From the NCBI GenBank assembly GCA_050015675.1, contig JBEKAY010000001.1, positions 124,001-188,000 on the forward strand: a stretch of DNA of 64,000 nt, given 5' to 3'. Shown here in pieces: positions 16,239 to 24,646 of the stretch. The stretch's first letter is position 1, and each line of letters opens with the position of its first letter. Source of the stretch: Fen-1298 sp050015675 (GTDB lineage: Bacteria; Bacteroidota; Ignavibacteria; UBA10030). The position numbers and the translations under genes were made by a program. The notes beneath the pieces are model-generated. The model was not told the DNA's origin and ran no database searches. It worked only from the letters and a program-made list of their open reading frames with translations.

Positions 16239-17744
16239 ATGATTACAGAAAAAGAATTTACAGAGCTTGCAAAGACATATTCGGTCGTTCCTCTTGTGGA
16301 AACGATGCTTGCCGATTTACACACGCCCGTATCGATTTATCTGTCACTTCGTTCCAATCTCTATCCTTCGTTTCTTCTAGAGAGCGTAGAACCCGATGAA
16401 AAGATCGGTCGCTATTCGTTTGTCGGCACCGACCCGCTGCTACTGATCAAAGCAAAAGGCGATGTGATCGAGATCGAATCCGGATTAAAGAAAGAACAGC
16501 GGTATGGAAAAGTCATTGATGTGCTGGAGGAATACTCGCGTCGGTACCGGAATGTGGCTATTCAGGAACAGCAAGGATTTGCAGGGGGATTTCTCGGATA
16601 CTATGGTTATGACCGGGTGCAGGAAATAGAGAAAGTCCCGCTTCATCCGCCAGCCAAAGAGGATGCGCCGGATGCAATGTTCGGATTATTTCACATCGTG
16701 GTGAAGTTCGATCATCTGCACCAACTGATGACCGTCACCTACAATTGCATTCTTGATACACAGCAGCCTCTCAGTGAACAATATCACGAAGGAAAACGAA
16801 AACTCGAGTCCATTTTCATTCAGCTTGGAAAATCGCCCTCAACAGAAAACACTTTCCACTGCGATTCTTCCTCGGTGGAGCATGGCTCCGACCGCGCGGC
16901 ATTCTGTTCTTCAGTCCGGCGAGCGAAAGAATACATTCACGAAGGCGATATTTTTCAAGTCGTACTATCACGCCGCGTGCAGTTGCCTTTCTCAGGCGAT
17001 CCATTTCCTGTCTATCGAGCCCTGCGCATCATTAATCCTTCGCCCTATCTTTTTTATCTCGATTTTAAATCTGTAAAACTCATCGGCTCTTCACCCGAAG
17101 TGCTGGTGCGCGTGCAAAACGATATTGCCTCGGTGATGCCGATTGCCGGAACGCGCAAACGCGGTAAAACTTCAGAAGAAGATATGCGATTAGGCGAGGA
17201 ACTTCTCTCTGATCAAAAGGAATTGGCGGAACATGTGATGTTGGTAGATTTGGGGCGCAACGATATCGGACGCGTGAGCGAATTCGGAAGTGTTCAAGTT
17301 TCTGTGTTCAAACACCTGAGAAGGTTTTCACACGTGATGCATATTATCTCTGAAGTACAGGGAAAACTCAAAGCAGGTGCAAATAGCTTAGATGCACTTC
17401 GGGCATGTTTTCCTGCGGGAACGGTTTCCGGCGCTCCGAAAGTGCGTGCCATGGAAATCATTCACGAACTGGAGCCTGTGCGACGCGGAATTTATGCAGG
17501 TGCCGTCGGCTACCTCGGTTTCGATGGTGCGCTCGATACGTGTATTGCGATAAGGACGATTGTTGCGGCAAGCGGAATGCTCACCATTCAGGCGGGCGCT
17601 GGCATAGTTGCGGATTCAGTTCCGGAACTGGAGTACAAAGAAACAGTGAACAAAGCTCAAGCTCTGCTCGATGCCCTGAACGCTGCGTCGAATGGATTGA
17701 TGAAAGTTCATAACGGGAACGGACATACTGGAGATCAAAAATGA
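16239..17744 (+). CDS. trpE: Anthranilate synthase component I
   Basis: 501 residues, first structural gene of the trp operon. The enzyme makes anthranilate from chorismate, with ammonia from TrpG. The Trp feedback site motif LLES lies in SFLLESVEPDEKIGRYSFVG. The chorismate-binding C-terminal domain shows PSPYLFYLDF, IAGTRKRGKTSEEDMRLGEELL, DLGRNDIGRVSEFGSV, CFPAGTVSGAPKVRAMEII and IQAGAGIVADSVPELEYKE. Its last four bases overlap trpG (ATGA), indicating translational coupling. Transcription is controlled by the upstream leader and terminator, which ends about 20 bases before the start. Confidence 0.97.
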   Translation: MITEKEFTELAKTYSVVPLVETMLADLHTPVSIYLSLRSNLYPSFLLESVEPDEKIGRYSFVGTDPLLLIKAKGDVIEIESGLKKEQRYGKVIDVLEEYSRRYRNVAIQEQQGFAGGFLGYYGYDRVQEIEKVPLHPPAKEDAPDAMFGLFHIVVKFDHLHQLMTVTYNCILDTQQPLSEQYHEGKRKLESIFIQLGKSPSTENTFHCDSSSVEHGSDRAAFCSSVRRAKEYIHEGDIFQVVLSRRVQLPFSGDPFPVYRALRIINPSPYLFYLDFKSVKLIGSSPEVLVRVQNDIASVMPIAGTRKRGKTSEEDMRLGEELLSDQKELAEHVMLVDLGRNDIGRVSEFGSVQVSVFKHLRRFSHVMHIISEVQGKLKAGANSLDALRACFPAGTVSGAPKVRAMEIIHELEPVRRGIYAGAVGYLGFDGALDTCIAIRTIVAASGMLTIQAGAGIVADSVPELEYKETVNKAQALLDALNAASNGLMKVHNGNGHTGDQK

Positions 17745-18316
17745 TACTCGTCATCGATAACTACGATTCATTTACGTACAACCTTGTGCAGATGATCGGT
17801 AAGATGGCACCGGATATCCGCGTTATTAGAAATCAGGATATGTCGGTTGATGAAATCGGCGCTCTCGCACCGCGAGGAATTATTCTTTCACCGGGTCCCG
17901 GTAGGCCGGAAGATGCCGGTGTAACAGTAGAAGTCATTCAAAAACTTGGCGCCGCGATTCCAATTCTCGGCGTCTGTCTTGGTCATCAATCGATCGGTTA
18001 CGCGTTTGGAGCGAAGATAGTTCATGCACCGACGCTGATGCATGGACGGACATCGGAGATAACACACACCGGTGAAAGTATTCTGCGTTCGATACCGAGT
18101 CCATTGACCGCAGGGCGGTACCATTCTCTTGTCGTTTCGCCCGATCATTTTCCTGATGAACTCAAAATATCCGCCCGCACACACGACGGCATTATTATGG
18201 GTGTGACGCACCGGAAGTATCCCATTGAGGGAATTCAATTTCATCCTGAATCAGTTCTTACGCAGGATGGTGAAATAATTCTTAACAACTGGCTGGAGGT
18301 TTATAAAATCCTATGA
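17741..18316 (+). CDS. trpG: Anthranilate synthase component II (glutamine amidotransferase)
   Basis: 191 residues, a class I glutamine amidotransferase supplying ammonia to TrpE. It has DNYDSFTYNLVQ at the N-terminus, the oxyanion strand LSPGPGRPEDAG, the nucleophile elbow GVCLGHQSIGYAFGA and the His-Glu pair in IQFHPESVLT. The MHGRTSEITH segment fits TrpG/PabA. It is separate from TrpD rather than fused. It overlaps trpE and trpD by four bases each. A dual role with PabB for folate cannot be excluded; no pabB is nearby. Confidence 0.97.
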   Translation: MILVIDNYDSFTYNLVQMIGKMAPDIRVIRNQDMSVDEIGALAPRGIILSPGPGRPEDAGVTVEVIQKLGAAIPILGVCLGHQSIGYAFGAKIVHAPTLMHGRTSEITHTGESILRSIPSPLTAGRYHSLVVSPDHFPDELKISARTHDGIIMGVTHRKYPIEGIQFHPESVLTQDGEIILNNWLEVYKIL

Positions 18317-19326
18317 AAACACACATTGAAAAATGTTTGTCGGGCGAACACCTGACAGTGGCAGAAGCGTCAAACGCGCTCAATACCATAATGACTGGAC
18401 AGGCAACCGATTCCCAAATTGCCGGCTTAATGATTGCTCTGCGTGCAAAAGGCGAAACGGTGGATGAGCTTGTCGGCTTTGCCCGTACGATGCGCGATCA
18501 TGCTGTCAAGGTCTCTATAGAAGATCCTGATGCAATTGATATGTGTGGCACCGGCGGTGATGGTTTGGGCACATTTAACATTTCGACTGTTGCATCGTTT
18601 GTAGCAGCGGGTGCTGGCGTCACAGTTGCAAAGCATGGCAATCGCTCTGTCTCAAGTCAATGCGGCAGCGCGGATGTGCTCACAGCGCTAGGTGTGAATG
18701 TCCAGTGCTCGGCTGAAACAGTGCAGGCATGTATTAACCGCATCGGCATTGGATTTTTATTTGCACCACTGCATCATCCGGCAATGAAGTATGTCGCGAA
18801 AACGCGTTCGGAATTAGGCGTGCGGAGTATTTTCAATATTGTCGGTCCGCTTACAAATCCGGCTGGTGTGAAACGACAGTTGATTGGTGCGTATCACCCG
18901 CGTGCAATGCACTTGCTTGCCGGTGCGCTCCAAAAACTTGGCGTCGATAAAGCATGTGTCGTTCATAGCGATGATGGCTTGGATGAGGTGGCGCTCTCAG
19001 GTGGAACACAAGTGCTGGAGGCAAATAAGAATGAACAACTGCGTGAATATCATTTACAGTCGGAGGATTTTGGCTTTTCACAGCTCACGCTTGATGGTAT
19101 TCGTGGGGGCGACAAAAATGCGAATGCGGATATCGCGATGAATGTGTTAAAAGGTGAAATGAGCACTGCGCGTGATGTCGTCGTTGCAAACGCGGCGCTT
19201 GGGATTTATGTTTCAGGGAAAGCGAATACCATCCTCGAAGGAAAACAAAAAGCTGAAGAGTCAATTAATTCCGGGAAAGCATTGGAGAAATTGCAAAAAC
19301 TTATTCAATATACAGATCAACCATGA
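18313..19326 (+). CDS. trpD: Anthranilate phosphoribosyltransferase
   Basis: 337 residues, full length. It transfers the phosphoribosyl group of PRPP to anthranilate. The small N-terminal helical domain is followed by the glycine-rich PRPP site CGTGGDGLGTFNISTVAS, then VAKHGNRSVSSQCGSADVLTALGV, FAPLHHPAMKYV, RTIFN-like VRSIFNIVGPLTNPA and DGLDEVALSG with the Mg-binding acidic pair. It overlaps trpG by four bases and trpC by four bases. Confidence 0.97.
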   Translation: MKTHIEKCLSGEHLTVAEASNALNTIMTGQATDSQIAGLMIALRAKGETVDELVGFARTMRDHAVKVSIEDPDAIDMCGTGGDGLGTFNISTVASFVAAGAGVTVAKHGNRSVSSQCGSADVLTALGVNVQCSAETVQACINRIGIGFLFAPLHHPAMKYVAKTRSELGVRSIFNIVGPLTNPAGVKRQLIGAYHPRAMHLLAGALQKLGVDKACVVHSDDGLDEVALSGGTQVLEANKNEQLREYHLQSEDFGFSQLTLDGIRGGDKNANADIAMNVLKGEMSTARDVVVANAALGIYVSGKANTILEGKQKAEESINSGKALEKLQKLIQYTDQP

Positions 19327-20105
19327 ACATCCTCGAAGAAATTCTTGAACATAAGCGGCAGGAAATTGCACTTTTAAAAAAAACAGTTTCATTAGAGCGG
19401 CTGAAAGATATGCCGAACTTTGTAAGACAGTGTCACTCGTTACAAAGAGCTTTAGACGGAAAAGATATTGCTATTATAGCAGAGATGAAGAAAGCATCAC
19501 CATCGAAGAATATCATTCGTGAAGATTTTAATCCGCTGGATATTGCTCGTGAATATGTTGGAGGCGGTGCCAGTGCACTTTCTGTGTTGACAGATAAAAA
19601 ATATTTCCAAGGAGATATTCACTTCATTGAGGACATTCGTTCATCTGTACCGATTCCAATTCTGCGGAAAGATTTTATCATCGATTCGTATCAACTAGCG
19701 GAAGCTAAAGCGTTTGGCGCTGATGCAGTGCTGTTGATTGTGGCGACGTTAAAACCGGAACGATTGCGTGATTTATTTAAAGAAGCGGTGGCGCTTGGAC
19801 TTGAGTGTCTTGTGGAAGTGCATACTCTACGCGAACTCAACATTATTAATTTTGCTCCAGCAAGAATTATTGGAATCAATAATCGTAATCTTTCAAACTT
19901 CACCGTTGATATTTCGACAACCATTCGAGTCGCTTCTCGAATCCCCAAAGATATCATTGTCGTCAGTGAAAGCGGTATTACAAGCAGGGCAGACATTGAT
20001 CAACTGAAAGCGCATGGCATTCACGCTGTTCTTGTCGGCGAAAGTCTCATGCGGGCAAAGCATCCGGGCGATGCATTGAAAGCATTCCTATTGAAGAAAA
20101 ATTAG
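19323..20105 (+). CDS. trpC: Indole-3-glycerol phosphate synthase
   Basis: 260 residues of a TIM barrel that closes the indole ring of CdRP. It has IIAEMKKASPSKNII with the catalytic lysine, GGASALSVLTDKKYFQGD, ILRKDFIIDSYQLAEAKAFGADAVLLI, LVEVHTLRELN, IIGINNRNLSNFTVD, VVSESGI and GESLMR. It is not fused to TrpF, unlike the E. coli enzyme. It overlaps trpD by four bases; a 117-base gap with a palindrome follows before trpF. Confidence 0.97.
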   Translation: MNILEEILEHKRQEIALLKKTVSLERLKDMPNFVRQCHSLQRALDGKDIAIIAEMKKASPSKNIIREDFNPLDIAREYVGGGASALSVLTDKKYFQGDIHFIEDIRSSVPIPILRKDFIIDSYQLAEAKAFGADAVLLIVATLKPERLRDLFKEAVALGLECLVEVHTLRELNIINFAPARIIGINNRNLSNFTVDISTTIRVASRIPKDIIVVSESGITSRADIDQLKAHGIHAVLVGESLMRAKHPGDALKAFLLKKN

Positions 20106-20149
20106 TTTGAAATCAAAAAAAAAGTGTACAATTATTAAAGGAAAACATT

Positions 20150-20168
20150 CCCCCTTTCTTAAAGGGGG
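20150..20168. repeat. G/C-run palindrome between trpC and trpF
   Basis: CCCCCTTT, loop CTT, AAAGGGGG: a perfect 8-bp stem within the only long gap of the first half of the operon. There is no T-run after it on the plus strand. A similar palindrome (CCTCCTT/AAGGAGG) lies at 60762-60778, so this looks like a dispersed intergenic element rather than a dedicated regulator. Confidence 0.6.
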
Positions 20169-20222
20169 AGATTGGAAAAAGAAGATGACGTTGTCAAAAA
20201 ACGCACTAAATAGGTATTGCCA

Positions 20223-20840
20223 ATGAAAGTAAAAATCTGCGGTATCACCAATATTGATGACACACTCTATGTGGCAGAACTCGGTGCTGATGCGCTGGGT
20301 TTTATTTTCGTCAAATCAAGTCCGCGGTACATTGCTCCAAAAACTGCGCGAAAGATTATTCAGGAATTGCCGCCATTTATAGTTCCAGTCGGAATTTTTG
20401 TCGATGCACCACAAGAAGAAATTATTGGAGTGATCGAACAGACAGGAATCAAATGCGTTCAACTTCATGGGAATGAAACGCCAAAACAGCTTGCCGGTTT
20501 TCCGGTGCCTGTGTATAAATCATTCCGCGTTGATTCCAGTTTCAACCCGGAAATTCTTCGCCGGTATAAGGGGTCTGCGTATCTCTTAGATACAAAGATA
20601 TCCGGCGAACTGGGTGGTACCGGCCAGACATTCGATTGGGAATTAGCCGTCAAAGCAAAGGAATACGGGCGCATTATTCTTGCCGGCGGCTTGACACCGG
20701 AGAATATTATGGAAGCAGTGCGGACAGTACAGCCGTATGCCGTGGATGTGAATAGCGGAGTTGAAGAAAGCCCAGGGAAGAAAGATCATACTAAACTGAA
20801 ATTGTTGTTTGAAAAACTTAATCAAATAGAAAGTGTTTGA
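20223..20840 (+). CDS. trpF: Phosphoribosylanthranilate isomerase
   Basis: 205 residues of a TIM barrel that performs the Amadori rearrangement of PRA to CdRP. It has KVKICGITN with the catalytic cysteine, GADALGFIFVKSSPRYI, VGIFVDA, CVQLHGNE, YLLDTK with the catalytic aspartate, GGTGQTFDWELA, IILAGGLTPENI and VDVNSGVEESPGKKDHTKL. A TTG two codons upstream extends the frame, but the ATG matches the family's KICGIT start. It is part of the trp operon but separated from trpC and trpB by repeat-containing gaps. Confidence 0.96.
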   Translation: MKVKICGITNIDDTLYVAELGADALGFIFVKSSPRYIAPKTARKIIQELPPFIVPVGIFVDAPQEEIIGVIEQTGIKCVQLHGNETPKQLAGFPVPVYKSFRVDSSFNPEILRRYKGSAYLLDTKISGELGGTGQTFDWELAVKAKEYGRIILAGGLTPENIMEAVRTVQPYAVDVNSGVEESPGKKDHTKLKLLFEKLNQIESV

Positions 20841-20877
20841 TATCCGTAACTATTTTTTCTTTACAAGCATATCAGTT

Positions 20878-21044
20878 GAACTCCTATGGAGTTCGTTTCA
20901 AATTACTGACAAATATTTAAAAACATACAACTCCTAATGGAGTTGAACAATTGTCGAACGAGCAAAATGAGAAAAAGAATCCCGCTAGGGATTCAAGATT
21001 TGTGAGAAACAGTAAAGCGCTAAAAAGAACTCCGTTAAGAATTC
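20878..21044. repeat. Array of four short palindromes at 50-bp spacing between trpF and trpB
   Basis: Three perfect 7-bp hairpins, GAACTCC-TAT-GGAGTTC (20878-20894), CAACTCC-TAAT-GGAGTTG (20928-20945) and GAATCCC-GCTA-GGGATTC (20977-20994), and a decayed fourth, GAACTCCGTTAAGAATTC, near 21028-21045. Their centres are about 20886, 20937, 20986 and 21036, a regular step of about 50 bases. The spacers are AT-rich. No T-run follows. They occupy most of the 281-base gap in an otherwise tightly packed operon. Confidence 0.7.
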
Positions 21045-21121
21045 TACAATAAAAAAGGATTTTATATTGTCTAGAAGTAACCGGCAGTGCTGAAAAATGA
21101 TACAAAACAAGGAATAGAACA

Positions 21122-22342
21122 ATGAAATCACAAAAATATTTCTACAACTATCCTAACAAGCGTGGCTACTTTGGCGATTATGGCGGTAGGTTTGTTCCAG
21201 AGACATTAATGCACGCGTTGTTCGAACTTGAAGAACTTTATCGAGAAGCGAAACACGATCCGAAATTCAAAAAAGAATTTATTTCGATGTTGTACACATA
21301 TGCAGGGCGTCCAACTCCATTGACCTATGCGAATCGATTGACGGAGCATTACGGAAGAGGAAAAATCTATCTGAAGCGCGAAGATCTCTGCCATACAGGT
21401 GCGCATAAAATCAACAACACCATAGGTCAGATTTTATTGGCGAAACGCGCAGGCAAGAAACGTATCATTGCAGAAACGGGTGCAGGTCAGCATGGGGTTG
21501 CAACAGCAACGGTTGCAGCGAAAATGGGATTGCCGTGTGTCGTGTATATGGGGGAGGAAGATATTTACAGACAGGAATTAAACGTACATCGGATGAAGAT
21601 GCTGGGTGCCGAAGTTGTTGCGGTTACAACGGGGAGCCGCACATTAAAAGATGCTACAAGCGAAGCCATTCGGGACTGGGTAACGAACGTTGACAGCACG
21701 TTTTATATTATCGGCTCGGTTGTTGGTCCACATCCATACCCGATGATGGTGCGTGATTTTCAATCGGTCATTGGGGAAGAAACTCGGAAACAAATTCTTG
21801 CGAGCGAAGGCAAGATTCCTTCCATTCTTCTTGCGTGTGTCGGTGGCGGCAGCAATGCGATGGGTTTGTTCTATCCGTTTATTCAAAATGCTGTTCGCAT
21901 GATTGGTGTGGAGGCAGCTGGATGCGGATTAAATACGAAAAAACATGCGGCAACACTTACAAAAGGAACACCGGGTGTATTGCACGGTTCATTTAGTTAT
22001 TTACTGCAGGATAAAAACGGTCAAGTGGAATTAGCGCATTCAATATCTGCCGGACTTGATTATCCCGGCGTAGGCCCCGAGCATAGTGCGTTAAAAGATC
22101 TTGGCAGAGTTCAGTATGTTTCTATCACCGATAAACAAGCACTTGATGCAGCACAATTACTTGCACGACTTGAAGGAATCATTCCAGCATTAGAATCAGC
22201 GCATGCATTTGCTTATCTGGAAAAACTTATGCCTACAACATCAAAGAAAGATATTATTGTTGTGAACCTCTCCGGCAGAGGAGATAAAGATATGATGACG
22301 TATGCATCACAGAAGTTAGAAGGGAAGAGTATAAAGCGATGA
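21122..22342 (+). CDS. trpB: Tryptophan synthase beta chain
   Basis: 406 residues, the PLP subunit that joins indole and serine. It starts FGDYGGRFVPETLM, has KREDLCHTGAHKINNTIGQ with the Schiff-base lysine K96, ETGAGQHGVATATVAA, VGSVVGPHPYPMMVRDFQSVIG, the phosphate-binding GGGSNAMG, LDYPGVGPEHSALKDLGR and NLSGRGDKDM. This is the TrpB1 type that pairs with TrpA. The ATG follows AAGGAATAGAACA. It overlaps trpA by four bases. Confidence 0.98.
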   Translation: MKSQKYFYNYPNKRGYFGDYGGRFVPETLMHALFELEELYREAKHDPKFKKEFISMLYTYAGRPTPLTYANRLTEHYGRGKIYLKREDLCHTGAHKINNTIGQILLAKRAGKKRIIAETGAGQHGVATATVAAKMGLPCVVYMGEEDIYRQELNVHRMKMLGAEVVAVTTGSRTLKDATSEAIRDWVTNVDSTFYIIGSVVGPHPYPMMVRDFQSVIGEETRKQILASEGKIPSILLACVGGGSNAMGLFYPFIQNAVRMIGVEAAGCGLNTKKHAATLTKGTPGVLHGSFSYLLQDKNGQVELAHSISAGLDYPGVGPEHSALKDLGRVQYVSITDKQALDAAQLLARLEGIIPALESAHAFAYLEKLMPTTSKKDIIVVNLSGRGDKDMMTYASQKLEGKSIKR

Positions 22343-23133
22343 ACAAGAAATTCGAATCAAACCGTCTTACTGATAAACTAACACGACTCAGAAAGCAAAA
22401 CGAAAAAGCTCTTGTGCTTTTTCTCACTGCCGGGTTCCCGAAACTTGAATCGACAGTACCGCTTGTGCTGGAACTTGCTCAAACTGGCGCAGATATCATC
22501 GAGCTGGGCATGCCGTTTTCAGACCCGCTTGCCGATGGACCTATTATTCAGGCAAGTTCACAACAAGCAATCAAAAACGGAATTACTCTTGAGCACATTT
22601 TAGGACAGGTAAAAGAAATTCGGAAACATACGAATATTCCACTAGTGTTGATGGGGTACTTAAATCCTATTCTTCACTACGGTGAAGAAAGCTTTTTTGC
22701 CAATGCAAGAAAGGCAGGTGTTGACGGCATCATTCTTCCGGAAGTACCGCTGGAAGAGTCAGATCGTTTCTTGTCGCTCACTCACAAACATTATCTTGCT
22801 GACATTCTACTTGTAAGTCCGGCTACAACCAACAAACGAATTCGAGAGATCGATAAAATCTCATCGGGATTTCTGTATTGTGTCTCGACGACCGGCGTTA
22901 CAGGTCGTTCTAACATTGGCGATATTGGATCCTATTTAAACCGCGTTAAGAAGAATGCAAAGAAAAATCTAGTGTTGGTAGGATTCGGCATTAAAACTCC
23001 AACTGACGCTCAGCGTATAGTTCAACATGCGGATGGAGTTATTGTCGGGAGTGCTCTTGTTCAAAGAATTGCACGGGGAGACTCAGTAAAAGCAATTGGC
23101 GGCTGGGTGCGACAGCTCAAAGAAGCATTATAG
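22339..23133 (+). CDS. trpA: Tryptophan synthase alpha chain
   Basis: 264 residues of a TIM barrel that cleaves indole-3-glycerol phosphate and channels indole to TrpB. Catalytic Glu and Asp lie in ADIIELGMPFSDPLADGPIIQ and VDGIILPEVPLEES; YCVSTTGVTGRS is the mobile loop and VLVGFGIKTPTDAQ and ADGVIVGSALVQ bind phosphate. Last gene of the trp operon. The tail-to-tail gap to the next gene is short and has no clear terminator. Confidence 0.97.
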   Translation: MNKKFESNRLTDKLTRLRKQNEKALVLFLTAGFPKLESTVPLVLELAQTGADIIELGMPFSDPLADGPIIQASSQQAIKNGITLEHILGQVKEIRKHTNIPLVLMGYLNPILHYGEESFFANARKAGVDGIILPEVPLEESDRFLSLTHKHYLADILLVSPATTNKRIREIDKISSGFLYCVSTTGVTGRSNIGDIGSYLNRVKKNAKKNLVLVGFGIKTPTDAQRIVQHADGVIVGSALVQRIARGDSVKAIGGWVRQLKEAL

Positions 23134-23180
23134 TCTTTTCATTGAATCTTGCAGAATATCAAAACAAGATAATTTTTGGA

Positions 23181-23891
23181 TTATTTTTTCTTTGATCGTT
23201 CAGCCCATTTCTTCAATCGATTCTGTACAGCCGGACTGCGTAATTCCCGCAGCGCATCCGATGCGATCCACTTTGCCGAAGAAGAATTCATTCTATGAAT
23301 TTCCTCGGCAGTCTTGATGGCAGGTGAATTGAGGTTCAGACTGCGTTTTCCAATCTGCCGTAGCGCCCAATTGACTGCTTTCTTCACATAGGTGCGCTCG
23401 TCCGTAGCGTATTTCTTCAAGAGCGGAAGATATTGAAGAAACACCGCATCAACTGCTTTCTTGTCATTGACACAAAGTGTCGCTATCAATGTAAATCCAG
23501 CGCGCCGGACAAACTCCTGTTTTTGCTTCACCCATCTCAAAGCAAGTTCTTGTGCATAAGGTGTGTCGCGGAAACAATGCATGCATACGCCGTCGCAAAT
23601 TGCCCAATTGTCAAAATCTTTCACCCATAAATTCATTGTGCTTTTCTTCAGTTGCTTCGGATCGGCAATGAAAGCGGCAATGAGTCTTGCTTCATAAACT
23701 CCTGTTTGCCAGAGCTCGAGCGCAAGCTCTTGATTAGTGCCAATGCTTTTAGCAAGTGAGAAAAGAAATTTCGAGGAAACACCAAGCACATTGTGAGGAC
23801 TTTTAATGCCGTACCGTGCCATCCCTTCAACATTCTTTGGATTAGCTTTAGAGTAAAGTGTGGTAAGAATGGAGTTTGTCTGGGAGTTCAT
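23181..23891 (-). CDS. AlkD-like DNA alkylation repair protein
   Basis: 236 residues made of helical HEAT-like repeats: NVEGMARYGIKSPHNVLGVS near the N-terminus, ELALELWQTGVYEARLIAAFI, WVKDFDNWAICDGVCMHCF, WVKQKQEFVRRAGFTLIATL, YVKKAVNWALRQIGKRS. This is the AlkD family, which excises bulky alkylated bases without base flipping. WVKDFDNWAICD and KKAVNWALRQIGK carry the family's aromatic and acidic DNA-cleft residues. The frame is open 97 codons upstream into non-family sequence; the Met used here gives the usual family length. It is monocistronic. Confidence 0.85.
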   Translation of the reverse strand: MNSQTNSILTTLYSKANPKNVEGMARYGIKSPHNVLGVSSKFLFSLAKSIGTNQELALELWQTGVYEARLIAAFIADPKQLKKSTMNLWVKDFDNWAICDGVCMHCFRDTPYAQELALRWVKQKQEFVRRAGFTLIATLCVNDKKAVDAVFLQYLPLLKKYATDERTYVKKAVNWALRQIGKRSLNLNSPAIKTAEEIHRMNSSSAKWIASDALRELRSPAVQNRLKKWAERSKKK

Positions 23892-24165
23892 AGGTTTTTC
23901 CAAGTTATATTTATTGTTTTTAGTCTTATTTTTGACAGCAAAGTACACACTTCTTGAAACATCTGCAATTAGAGTATTTATAGGATTGATACCGTTCACA
24001 ATTTTTAATAATTCTCGTTCCTGATGGGAACTAATACAACACCCTGTTCTGTTTAAATAACAAGTATTGTAACCATGAGATAGAATAAAAGAGATAGGAG
24101 AAAAAGACCGCCGGTTGATACGATGTTGATTTATTGTTAACTTATCACATTGAAAGGGATGTACC

Positions 24166-24633
24166 ATGGCGGTCACTCGCAAAGAGTTTTTAGTACGGCT
24201 GGCAGTAGGAGGCGTTGCCGTCGGGGCTTCATCAACAATAGCTTCTTTCCTGGCATCTTGTTCCCTTCCTACAGAACCTCAAGGTTCATCCTTGCCTACC
24301 TCTTCAGGTACACTGAGTAGTAATAAAGTCACAGTCGATATTAGTTCTGGGTCACCATTGGCTCAAAACGGTTTTGCGATTGTGCAGTATACCGGCGGAT
24401 CCCTTTTAGTCGCACGTACCGACGATGGAGTGTATCATGCAATGACGTCGATTTGCACACATCTGGGATGCAGCATTGATCACTATAATTCAGGCAGCAA
24501 AGAATTTGTTTGTCCATGCCATGGGAGTCGGTTCAACACTACCGGTGGTGTGACCAATGGACCAGCTTCCACTGCACTGAAACAGTATGTTACATCGGTC
24601 AGCGGTACTCAACTCATTATCACTCTTTCATAA
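24166..24633 (+). CDS. Rieske [2Fe-2S] lipoprotein
   Basis: 155 residues. The leader TRKEFLVRLAVGGVAVGASSTIASFLASC ends in a lipobox-like LASC, so it is probably membrane-anchored. The Rieske cluster ligands are CTHLGC and CPCHGSRF, with the proline-loop region NGPAS. It resembles the QcrA-type Rieske domain but lies without a bc1 or b6f cytochrome b gene. Start: ATG after GAAAGGGATGTACC. It is the first gene of a three-gene unit with a His-rich four-helix membrane protein 13 bases downstream and a YceI protein. Electron transfer at the outer face of the inner membrane is inferred. Confidence 0.88.
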   Translation: MAVTRKEFLVRLAVGGVAVGASSTIASFLASCSLPTEPQGSSLPTSSGTLSSNKVTVDISSGSPLAQNGFAIVQYTGGSLLVARTDDGVYHAMTSICTHLGCSIDHYNSGSKEFVCPCHGSRFNTTGGVTNGPASTALKQYVTSVSGTQLIITLS

Positions 24634-24646
24634 TTGGGAGGTACAT

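Noticed and set aside
16063..16324. Minus-strand frame of 85 codons across the trp leader
   Set aside because: It is antisense to the leader peptide and terminator and has no start signal.
20878..21045. CRISPR array reading of the 50-bp periodic hairpins
   Set aside because: The repeated part is only 17-18 bases and its sequence changes between units; no Cas genes are near.
23892..24182. 97-residue N-terminal extension of the AlkD-like protein
   Set aside because: It overlaps the start of the divergent Rieske gene and lacks family similarity.
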